A stretch of DNA of 35,574 bases from contig NZ_CALEFV010000253.1 of NCBI RefSeq assembly GCF_937877005.1, positions 1 through 35,574 of the forward strand. The letters run 5' to 3'. The notes under the pieces were generated by a model. The model worked only from the letters and a program-made list of their open reading frames with translations. It had not been told where the DNA came from and made no database searches. Of the stretch, positions 1 to 6,715 are shown piece by piece. The DNA is from an uncultured Fibrobacter sp. GTDB taxonomy: Bacteria; Fibrobacterota; Fibrobacteria; Fibrobacterales; Fibrobacteraceae. Numbering within the stretch: the stretch's first letter is position 1; each line of letters opens with the position of its first letter. The position numbers and the translations under genes were made by a program.

Positions 1-894
1 TTCAAGGACGCCGACTACCAGATTACCGCCTTCTACGAAAAGCTGCTACCCGTCCTGAACATTCCTGACCTGTACCACCTATACGGCGGCATGACTATTC
101 CGCTGAACGACTGGGGAACGCTGGGGTTCTTTGTCAACTTCGTAAGCTTCGGTTCGACGGTCGCTTCCGGCGACGTGGATGCAGATGACCTCGTTGCCTA
201 CAATAGCTCCGAAATCGTGGGAGGATTCAGCTATGGCACACGTTTCCCGAACGACTGGGGCCTCGGTCTTTCCATCAAGTTCTTCTATTCCGACCTGAGT
301 TCTGGAGCAGCCGCTGGCGAAGAAGAAGCGACGACCTTTGGTTACGCTTTTGACATTGGCTTGCTGAAGAAGAACCTCCTTATAGACAAATTAAACTTCG
401 CGTTAGTTCTGGCAAACATCGGTCCTAGCGTCTACTATGTAGACAAGACAATCGAAGACCCGATTCCCCTAACATGGCGCCTCGGCCTTTCTTACGAGAT
501 CCTGAGCCTCGCCGATTACAAGTGGGTGGTCTTAGCCGACTACAACCGCGAAGTGGTCTACGACGATGACAAGGGCAATCCCGAGCCGTTCTATGTATCC
601 AGCTGGAAGTCACTCGTGAATCCAGAAAGAGAAGGCGACGGCATGGAAGCTGTAAAGAATTCCATTCTACAGGGCGTATTCAACCTAGGTACGGAATTCA
701 TTTACGCCAACACGATTGCCCTCCGTCTCGGCTACCTTTACGACCAGACCGGCAAGCGTAACGAAATGGACCTGGGCTTTGGATTCATGCTATCCGATGT
801 GTTGCAGTTCGATTTCGCCACCATCAAGGATGTCGGCGACAACGATGGGGTTCGCGACGGACAGATGCGCTTCGGCATGCTGTTCAAGTTCTAG
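1..894 (+). CDS. PorV/PorQ-like outer-membrane barrel protein, 3' part
   Basis: The reading frame is open from base 1, so the gene starts upstream of the window and the first ATG at 91 is internal. The visible 297 residues alternate short amphipathic strands with Asp/Gly/Asn-rich turns and end in a strand closing with Phe (MLFKF), typical of an outer-membrane barrel. Patterns such as FVSFGST, a GGFSYG turn followed by a strand reading SIKFFYSDLS, and the late LRLGYLYD strand resemble the PorV (LptO)/PorQ family, which shuttles type IX secretion substrates to the cell-surface attachment step. The GH8 enzyme in this window carries a C-terminal sorting-type domain, which fits such a role. The family call is by pattern only. 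Other FadL-like or UPF0164 barrels are possible alternatives. Confidence 0.6.
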   Translation, partial: FKDADYQITAFYEKLLPVLNIPDLYHLYGGMTIPLNDWGTLGFFVNFVSFGSTVASGDVDADDLVAYNSSEIVGGFSYGTRFPNDWGLGLSIKFFYSDLSSGAAAGEEEATTFGYAFDIGLLKKNLLIDKLNFALVLANIGPSVYYVDKTIEDPIPLTWRLGLSYEILSLADYKWVVLADYNREVVYDDDKGNPEPFYVSSWKSLVNPEREGDGMEAVKNSILQGVFNLGTEFIYANTIALRLGYLYDQTGKRNEMDLGFGFMLSDVLQFDFATIKDVGDNDGVRDGQMRFGMLFKF

Positions 895-917
895 TCGAAC
901 ATTCCTGATACTATTAA

Positions 918-953
918 AAAGACCGCAGCGAAATTGCTGTGGTCTAAATTTTT
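918..953. terminator. Bidirectional intrinsic terminator between convergent genes
   Basis: A 10-bp stem is formed by agaccgcagc (920-929) and gctgtggtct (936-945), with one G-T wobble and a 6-nt loop. It is preceded by an A-run (916-920) and followed by aaattttt. It can therefore work on both strands, matching its place between the plus-strand barrel gene and the minus-strand ileS. Confidence 0.75.
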
Positions 954-1055
954 AGGATCTAGATCCTTCGCCCTATTCAGGGCTCAGGATGACACTAGGC
1001 GTTGATGCTTCGCATCCAACCCCAGCGGCTCGGTCATGGGCAAGCAGGCTTGCCC
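954..1055. repeat. Cluster of palindromic intergenic elements
   Basis: Three structures sit back to back downstream of the terminator. First is the perfect palindrome aggatctagatcct (954-967). Second is an interrupted hairpin pairing atcct..gccct (963-974) with agggc..aggat (979-990), ending in the aggatgac tail seen in dispersed bacterial repeats. Third is a perfect 8-bp hairpin, gggcaagc/gcttgccc (1038-1045 and 1048-1055), just past the ileS stop. The last has no T-run, so it may protect the ileS mRNA 3' end rather than terminate. Confidence 0.45.
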
Positions 1056-1070
1056 GCGACTCTCGCCTTG

Positions 1071-4000
1071 CTAGGCCTTAACAGTCGTGAAGCTGAACGC
1101 TTCACCGTCGGCGTCGTTGGCTTCGAGGCCATCGGCGGCGGCAGCCCAGGCAATCTTCACAGCCTGCGTCTCTCCGGCGATGTAAGCTTCGTTCTCGGCC
1201 ACAGCCTGCTTGAAGACTTCGCTTGCAGAGAACAGCGTCACTTCGATCTTGTCGGTGATGGCGTAGTTCTGGTCCTTACGGCGGTTCTGGATGCGGTTCA
1301 CGAGTTCGCGGGCCACGCAGGCGCGGCGGAGTTCGTCCGTGATCTTCAGGTCCAGAGCCACGGTGAAGTGCTGGTTGGCTTCCACGGCCATGCCGTCGGC
1401 CACGATGCGGTTGAGCATCAAGCAGTCGGCACCGACTTCACCGAAGTCGAACTTAATCGTCTCGCCATTCTGCAGGGCCTTGATTTCATCGACGGTCAGC
1501 GAATTCAGCTTGGCAGAAATCACCTTCATGTTCTTCGCATAATCCGGGCCCTTCGCCTTGATGGCGAGGAAGTTCGGCTTGGCGGAGAGCTGCACGAGCT
1601 TCGTCTCATCTTCCAGGAACTTCATTTCGCGAACGTTGAGTTCTTCGAGGATCAAGTCCTTCATCGTTTCAGCAACATTCTTTTCTTCGGTGCCATGAGC
1701 AACAACCGTCATGCTGGCAATCGGCATACGGTTCTTTACGTTGTTCGTAGCGCGAATCACGCGGCCCATTTCGACCATGCCACGCACCATGGCGATGCGT
1801 TCCACGAGCTTTTCGTCCATGAGGGACTTGTCGGCGCTCGGGAATTCGCAGAGGTGCACGCTCACCGGAGCCTTATCATCGACTTCGCGAACGAGAATCT
1901 GGTAGATTTCTTCGGCGAGGAGCGGGAGGAACGGAGCGAGAATCTTGGAGAAGTCCACCAGCACCTTGTACATGGTAGCGTAGGCGGCGTTCTTGTCGCC
2001 ATCGTTTTCGCTCTTCCAGAAGCGGCGACGGCTGCGGCGCACGTACCAGTTCGTGAGGTCATCTACCGCGGCAATCACGGCGGGCACCACATTGTACAGG
2101 CGGTAGGCCTTCATTTCCACTTCGACCTTGGCGGCCAAATCCTGCAGCGTCGCAAGCATCCAGCGGTCAAGTTCGTTCTCGCTCTTGACTTCCTGACCCG
2201 GCTTCCAGTTGAGCTGGCCCTTGGCGGCGTCGGCGTTGTGGTTAGAGACAAAGAATGCAACAGCGTTCCAAAGCGGCAGCATCACCTGCTTCACGATGCC
2301 CTTCACGCCTTCTTCGCTGAAGCGCAGGTCTTCGGCCTTCAAAGCGGCGGAGTTGATCATGAACAAGCGAATGGCGTCGGCACCCGTGCGTTCGATAAGG
2401 TCGTTCGGGTCCGGGTAGTTGCGCTTGGACTTACTCATCTTGGAGCCGTCTTCGGCCAAGATAATACCGTTCACAATCACGTTCTTGAATGCGGGCTTCT
2501 GGAACAGGGCGTTAGAAAGCACGGTCAGCGTGTAGAACCAACCGCGGGTCTGGTCGAGGCCTTCGGCAATGAAGTCCGCCGGGAAGCTGCGCTCCACCAG
2601 CTCCTTGTTTTCGAACGGGTAATGGCGGCTGGCATACGGCATGGAGCCGGATTCAAACCAGCAGTCGAACACTTCGGGCGTGCGGCGGTAAACCTTGCCG
2701 TCCTTTTCAATCGTGAGCTTATCAACAAAGTGCTTGTGCAGGTCGTCGAGCTTCACGCCAGTGAGCTGCTGCAGTTCTTCGATGCTGCCCACGGCAATCA
2801 TGTCGCCGTCGTCGCTGAGCCACACCGGAATCGGCGTACCCCAGAAACGGTTACGGGAAAGGTTCCAGTCGCGGGCGCCTTCGAGCCACTTGCCAAAGCG
2901 TCCGTTCTTGATGTGGTCCGGCACCCAGTTCACGGTCTGGTTGTTTTCGACCATCCATTCCTTCAGAGTCTTGGTCACGCCGTCCTTGCTTGTGACAGGG
3001 GCGTCAATCTTCAGGAACCAAGTCTTGAGGGCACGGTAAATCAGAGGAACGCCGGTACGCCAGCAGTGCGGGTAGCTATGGACAATCACGTCCTGCTTGA
3101 ACACGCGGCCCTGTTCCTTGAAGTAGCGGATAATTTCCTTGTCGGCTTCCTTGGCACCCAGGCCCTTCCACATCGGGACCTTGTCGGTGAACTTGCCTTC
3201 GGTATCCAGCGGGTCGAAAAGGCCGAGGTCGAGTTCAGCGCCCTTCTGGAAGTCTTCTTCACCGAAGGAGGGAGCGGTATGCACGGCGCCAGTACCGTCT
3301 TCGGTACTCACGTAGTCGGCAGGGTAAATCTTGTAGTGGCGGGACAGCTGGTCCGGCGTCACGAACGCATCGGAAATGCGGGAGAGCGGCTCGTAGTCCT
3401 TGCCCACGAGTTCGGAGCCCTTGCAGGTATCCACGATGTTCGGGTTCTTGAAGTAGGCGGCGGTGCGGCTTGCGGCAATCCAGTACTTCTTGCCATCCTG
3501 TTCCACAAGGTTGTAGTCCATGTCCGGGCCCACAACGATGCAGAAGTTGGAGTAAAGCGTCCACGGGGTCGTCGTCCACACGAGGATGCTCGTGTCCTTG
3601 AACTTGGCTTCGTTGGAGTTAATCGGGAAGATGAGCGTGAGGGACGGGTCCTGACGGTCCTTATAGCCCTGGTTCGTTTCGAAGTTCGAAAGCGGAGTGG
3701 CAAGAGCCGGGCTGTACGGCTGAATGCGGTAGCCCTGGTAGATGAGGCCCTTGTCGAAGCACTGCTTGAACACCCACCACACAGATTCCATGAAGTTCTT
3801 GTCCATGGTCTTGTAGCCCTTGTCGAAGTCCACCCAGCGGCCCATGCGGCGCACGGTCTTCTTCCATTCGCTGGTGTACTTGAGCACCTTGCCGCGGCAG
3901 GTTTCGTTGAACTTGTCGACACCGAGCTTCTGGATTTCGGCCACGCCAGCGAGACCGAGTTCGTTCTGCACGAGAGATTCAATCGGAAGACCGTGGCAGT

Positions 4001-4256
4001 CCCAACCGAAACCGCGCGGAACCTTCTTGCCCTTCATGGTCCAGTAACGCGGCACGATGTCCTTGATGGTACCGGCAAGCAAGTGACCGTAGTGCGGAAG
4101 GCCCGTTGCAAACGGAGGGCCATCGTAGAAAGTGTACGGTTCAGTTTCCGGACGGGAGTCCAGCGACTTCTTGAACGATTCATCCTTATCCCACAGGGCG
4201 AGCACGCGCTCTTCGATCTGCGGGAAGGTCTCTTCTTTCTTTACTTCACGAAACAT
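1071..4256 (-). CDS. ileS: Isoleucyl-tRNA synthetase, type 2 (eukaryote-like)
   Basis: This gene charges tRNA-Ile with isoleucine in the cytosol. The 1061-residue product has the class I signatures: HYGH at 55-58 after a PPFATGLP stretch, GWDCHGLPIE at about 84-93, and KMSKS at 606-610. The CP1 editing domain shows TTTPW (228-232) and GTGAVHTAPSFGEEDF (321-336). The length over 1000 residues and a C-terminus without the type 1 zinc-binding Cys cluster fit IleRS2, the clade shared with archaea/eukaryotes and known for reduced sensitivity to mupirocin. The HxGH order is normal, not the swapped GxHH of hyper-resistant forms. The start is ATG preceded by gaggt about 5 nt upstream. No T-box leader is visible. 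Subtype comes from length and C-terminal motifs, not from a tree. Confidence 0.96.
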   Translation of the reverse strand: MFREVKKEETFPQIEERVLALWDKDESFKKSLDSRPETEPYTFYDGPPFATGLPHYGHLLAGTIKDIVPRYWTMKGKKVPRGFGWDCHGLPIESLVQNELGLAGVAEIQKLGVDKFNETCRGKVLKYTSEWKKTVRRMGRWVDFDKGYKTMDKNFMESVWWVFKQCFDKGLIYQGYRIQPYSPALATPLSNFETNQGYKDRQDPSLTLIFPINSNEAKFKDTSILVWTTTPWTLYSNFCIVVGPDMDYNLVEQDGKKYWIAASRTAAYFKNPNIVDTCKGSELVGKDYEPLSRISDAFVTPDQLSRHYKIYPADYVSTEDGTGAVHTAPSFGEEDFQKGAELDLGLFDPLDTEGKFTDKVPMWKGLGAKEADKEIIRYFKEQGRVFKQDVIVHSYPHCWRTGVPLIYRALKTWFLKIDAPVTSKDGVTKTLKEWMVENNQTVNWVPDHIKNGRFGKWLEGARDWNLSRNRFWGTPIPVWLSDDGDMIAVGSIEELQQLTGVKLDDLHKHFVDKLTIEKDGKVYRRTPEVFDCWFESGSMPYASRHYPFENKELVERSFPADFIAEGLDQTRGWFYTLTVLSNALFQKPAFKNVIVNGIILAEDGSKMSKSKRNYPDPNDLIERTGADAIRLFMINSAALKAEDLRFSEEGVKGIVKQVMLPLWNAVAFFVSNHNADAAKGQLNWKPGQEVKSENELDRWMLATLQDLAAKVEVEMKAYRLYNVVPAVIAAVDDLTNWYVRRSRRRFWKSENDGDKNAAYATMYKVLVDFSKILAPFLPLLAEEIYQILVREVDDKAPVSVHLCEFPSADKSLMDEKLVERIAMVRGMVEMGRVIRATNNVKNRMPIASMTVVAHGTEEKNVAETMKDLILEELNVREMKFLEDETKLVQLSAKPNFLAIKAKGPDYAKNMKVISAKLNSLTVDEIKALQNGETIKFDFGEVGADCLMLNRIVADGMAVEANQHFTVALDLKITDELRRACVARELVNRIQNRRKDQNYAITDKIEVTLFSASEVFKQAVAENEAYIAGETQAVKIAWAAAADGLEANDADGEAFSFTTVKA

Positions 4257-4640
4257 GGGTTACCTCAAACCCCGCGGCACAGCGCTGCGGGCACTAAATT
4301 TTCGCGCGTAAAGATAGAAAAATGGCGAGCGCACGGCAAAGGCGACCTAATTTCAGAATGCTCAATTTGCCTTTATTTTCCGGTTGAAAAGGTTGTCAAA
4401 ATTTTTCGCCTTGATTAATTTCTTTTGGGCGTTCCCCGCTGGCGCGGGTCGGGCTATACTCGCTTCGCTCACGGAGCCCTGCCGTCGTGCGTCATTCCGG
4501 CCTGAGCCTGCCCCGGACAGTGATCCGGGGAGCCGGAATCTAGAATCAATATCCCGTAAGTCTTCGCCCCAAGGGGTCACTATCCCTAACGCGTTAATCT
4601 TTAATGATGAACGCTCTTGCTTTCAACTGTAACAGAAGAG
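4257..4640. repeat. Gene-free stretch with nested palindromic repeat
   Basis: No convincing gene is seen in these 384 bases. They hold the candidate ileS promoter at 4309-4340, then a GC-rich block (about 4425-4490, reading gggcgttccccgctggcg and onward) that looks like a dispersed intergenic element. A nested palindrome follows: attccggc (4494-4501) pairs with gccggaat (4532-4539) and encloses ccccgga (4511-4517) pairing with tccgggg (4524-4530). A related vowel of this pattern, atgccgga/tccggcat, recurs at 10096-10116, which suggests a genome-wide repeat family. Short ORFs here are not credible genes. Confidence 0.5.
4309..4340 (-). promoter_or_regulatory. Candidate ileS promoter, TTTG-N20-TATCTTTA
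   Basis: On the minus strand, TTTG (4340-4337) is followed by exactly 20 nt and then TATCTTTA (4316-4309), 52 nt before the ileS ATG. This layout resembles the Bacteroidetes -33 TTTG / -7 TAnnTTTG promoter. Related TATnTTT octamers occur before several other genes in the window. No transcript data support it. Confidence 0.35.
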
Positions 4641-5219
4641 CTATTTCTTGGGATGAACGTAGATGCTGTACTTGTTTCCATATCTGGTATTTAGAATTTT
4701 GTTTAAGTAAATGACTTGAACAGTTACTGTGCCGGACTTTATAGAAGAAAGTTTTAGTACAGTGAAATTTCTTTTTCCATTTTTATGGCCTCCAACATGA
4801 AACTTGTAGATTCCTTCGCGTTCATTTTGAATCCATGCAAAATCTCCATTTCCTCGCGATATCATATAATATTTAAATCCGTTTTCCGCAGTAATTTTTA
4901 AGATTGCAGGAATAGATTTTTCGTTTTTTTCTTTCCATTGATCAGTTGTAACAGTCGCGGAAAAGCCTATGAATAAGGGTTTGCTTTCAGAAAAATCATT
5001 TCTCCCAAATGAATCTTTCCATGAACCAGAATCGCCTGTTGACGAGAACTGCAATTTTTGCACGATCTTCCAATCATCGTAATCGCATCCGTTTATACAT
5101 TTTTCGTTCGCTTCTATATATTCAGCGGATTCTTTGTTGATGGAGCCATCCGCGTTGAGTATGTTGCCTGCAAAGGTTGAACAAACCAACATCGCAATCG
5201 AAAACCATATTTTTTTCAT
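4641..5219 (-). CDS. Exported protein of unknown function, possible toxin partner
   Basis: The 192-residue product starts with a Sec-type signal peptide (MKKIWFSIAMLVCSTFA, likely cleavage before GN), so the mature protein should be periplasmic or surface-located. The rest is polar and looks beta-rich, with one Cys pair near residues 41-45 and no family I recognise. It lies 30 bp downstream of the WHH nuclease gene on the same strand, with a good aaaggag site before its ATG, so the two are probably cotranscribed. That is the position expected of an immunity gene. However, a DNase immunity protein normally acts in the cytosol, which conflicts with a signal peptide. The gene is more AT-rich than its neighbours, consistent with acquisition. 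Confidence 0.75.
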   Translation of the reverse strand: MKKIWFSIAMLVCSTFAGNILNADGSINKESAEYIEANEKCINGCDYDDWKIVQKLQFSSTGDSGSWKDSFGRNDFSESKPLFIGFSATVTTDQWKEKNEKSIPAILKITAENGFKYYMISRGNGDFAWIQNEREGIYKFHVGGHKNGKRNFTVLKLSSIKSGTVTVQVIYLNKILNTRYGNKYSIYVHPKK

Positions 5220-5249
5220 TGGTTACTCCTTTAATTATAATTTACACTT

Positions 5250-6293
5250 TTATTTAAAACTTTGTTGTCTAATGAAGCTAGCACCACCTTCATGCTTAAC
5301 GGCTTCGTGAAGATCCCGAGGGACAAGCTGTAATGTATTAAGATCTTTATGATGCCAGGTACATGGGTCGTTTCCTTTCGGGCCGCAAATCTCTGGAGGA
5401 TACTTTCCGGGATACCCCATTTTCTCATTTGCTGCTTTAAAGTCGGGGCTACCCGAATTACTATTGCCTTTAAGAACATTATTTTCAAAACGTACAGTTG
5501 CCTTTGTGTAAGGATCAAAAATGGGATTAGCTTCTTCATCGAATTTTACTGAATTAGGATATTTTCGTGCAAGCTCAGGATTTTTCTCTTCCAAGGGATA
5601 GCGTTTTCCCGCATATTGATAGTTTGGACGACATCTTCCACTTGTAGTGACTGGACACCCTTTAATTTCGTTATAATTAGTTTTTGCTTTTACTTGATTT
5701 CCTTTGCTAATATTTTCACTTTTTACAGATTTAAACTTGCCCCAGCCTCCCGTTATGGCACCGATTGCAGCACCCCACATAAAACCGTCGGCAGCGCTTT
5801 CAATTGCACCTTTTTGTGCGGCAGATAGATTTCCGCTCTTTAACAACTCTATTAAGCCGCCAAGCCCACCCCCAACAACAGCACCTGATATTGCTCCGAT
5901 TGCAGCACCCTCACAAGATGCAAAGGCAATAGCAGCAACGGGTTCCGCTCCAGCAACCCCAGCAACAACACCGATTGTCCCCGTAATTGCAATGATTGCT
6001 GCGCCAGTACCAAATTTGGCGGCAACCATACCCCAATCTATGTCGTATTTGCCTTCATAACGGTTCCTCAATTCATTGACTGTCATTATTTCGACATGTT
6101 TATCACGAAAATCCAAACCGCTAGAAGAAACAACTTCTTCTGCAAAAGACTTTGCGGCAGCGAATAATTCTTCATCAAAAGACTTTTCAGCAGCGAATAT
6201 TTCTTCGTCAAAAGACTTTTCTGAGGCGAACAGTTCTTCAGCGAAAGAAAAAGTCGTTGCAAATAGAATCAAAACAAAAAATACAGGTTTCAT
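5250..6293 (-). CDS. Secreted WHH-type HNH nuclease toxin candidate
   Basis: The 347-residue product has a signal peptide (cleavage likely after Ala18). Next come four near-identical 11-residue repeats of the type FDEELFAAEKS (residues 17-59) and a long Gly/Ala-rich hydrophobic region (about 92-185) resembling the glycine-zipper segments of polymorphic toxins. The C-terminal domain (about 280-347) contains W313-H314-H315, LQLVPRDLH (H329) and H334, matching the WHH subfamily of HNH/endonuclease VII nucleases found at the tips of bacterial toxins. A DNase or RNase role is inferred from that family. The export route across the outer membrane is unclear: there are no RHS/YD repeats, CDI or T6SS domains. 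No strong ribosome-binding site precedes the ATG. Composition is AT-rich. Confidence 0.8.
   Translation of the reverse strand: MKPVFFVLILFATTFSFAEELFASEKSFDEEIFAAEKSFDEELFAAAKSFAEEVVSSSGLDFRDKHVEIMTVNELRNRYEGKYDIDWGMVAAKFGTGAAIIAITGTIGVVAGVAGAEPVAAIAFASCEGAAIGAISGAVVGGGLGGLIELLKSGNLSAAQKGAIESAADGFMWGAAIGAITGGWGKFKSVKSENISKGNQVKAKTNYNEIKGCPVTTSGRCRPNYQYAGKRYPLEEKNPELARKYPNSVKFDEEANPIFDPYTKATVRFENNVLKGNSNSGSPDFKAANEKMGYPGKYPPEICGPKGNDPCTWHHKDLNTLQLVPRDLHEAVKHEGGASFIRQQSFK
6117..6245 (-). repeat. 33-bp in-frame tandem repeats in toxin N-terminus
   Basis: About four copies of a 33-bp unit encode FAEELFASEKS, FDEEIFAAEKS, FDEELFAAAKS and a degenerate FAEEVVSSSG. The first unit overlaps the end of the signal peptide. 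The units are similar at the DNA level too, so copy number could vary by slippage without breaking the frame. Confidence 0.8.
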
Positions 6294-6429
6294 TGCGATA
6301 TGCGGATTGTATTTGAAGAGCGGTATTACCTTTGCTCAAAAAATAATCTAAAAATGGTTGTCGCGAACAAAAAAATGCATTTTTGAAATGAAAATCTCAA
6401 TTTCAAGGACGCCAGCAAAGATTAAATAT

Positions 6430-6446
6430 TATTCCAACTAGGAATA
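6430..6446. promoter_or_regulatory. Inverted repeat upstream of vsr remnant
   Basis: tattcc (6430-6435) and ggaata (6441-6446) form an inverted repeat around aacta. A TATCTTTC octamer (6459-6466), similar to the promoter-like motifs elsewhere, follows 12 nt later and lies 5 nt before the ATG of the vsr remnant at 6472. The half-site TATTCCAA recurs at 8514 and 8529. It could be an operator or an upstream promoter element. Confidence 0.25.
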
Positions 6447-6471
6447 TGTGTTTTTTCCTATCTTTCCAACC

Positions 6472-6670
6472 ATGCCCGTAAGCGCAAAAAAACATACCCC
6501 CATGAACCGCTCCCAGATAATGCAGGCGGTGCATTTCGAGAATACCCGCCCCGAACTTGTACGATGTTCATTATTTCAAACCGGAATGCTTCCTCAAGAA
6601 CGACTTCACACGCCCTATCGAGCGTCTCATTGCTTTCATAAAAAGCAATGAGGAAACCATGGAGATATAA
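6472..6670 (+). pseudogene. Remnant of vsr very-short-patch-repair endonuclease, mosaic
   Basis: From the ATG at 6472 the product reads HTPMNRSQIMQAVHFENTRPEL and onward to about residue 38. This matches the N-terminus of Vsr nucleases (TP..RS..M..V...NTRPEL), which nick T-G mismatches left by deamination at Dcm-type methylated sites. Similarity stops near 6587, before the catalytic core. From about 6560 a different frame (+1) encodes a natural-looking tail, KPECFLKNDFTRPIERLIAF and onward, ending at TAA 6668-6670. I do not recognise that tail. The simplest reading is a deletion junction that left the start of vsr joined to the end of another gene. No companion methyltransferase is present in the window. 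Confidence 0.6.
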
Positions 6671-6686
6671 CTAGTTTCAAAAAATC

Positions 6687-6694
6687 TATCTTTG
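6687..6694 (+). promoter_or_regulatory. TATCTTTG promoter-like octamer before GH13 gene
   Basis: TATCTTTG matches the Bacteroidetes-type -7 consensus TAnnTTTG and ends 21 nt before the ATG of the GH13 lipoprotein. No clear TTTG lies at the expected upstream distance, so only half of the expected promoter is visible. Confidence 0.3.
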
Positions 6695-6715
6695 GGGCCG
6701 AGAAAGGAGATTTTC

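Noticed and set aside
1002..4418. 1138-codon open frame antisense to ileS
   Set aside because: It mirrors a highly conserved synthetase. Codon bias of ileS avoids codons that would give stops on the other strand, and the antisense product is His/Val-rich with no family motifs.
4384..4632. Small ORFs in the ileS-toxin gap on both strands
   Set aside because: They run through palindromic repeat sequence, have Arg/Pro/Ser-rich products and no ribosome-binding sites.
5231..5539. 102-codon frame overlapping the end of the toxin gene
   Set aside because: It lies in another frame over the conserved WHH region and has no domain or start signal, so it is a shadow.
6117..6245. CRISPR-like array
   Set aside because: The repeats are contiguous, in frame and coding, with no spacers. 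No cas genes are present.
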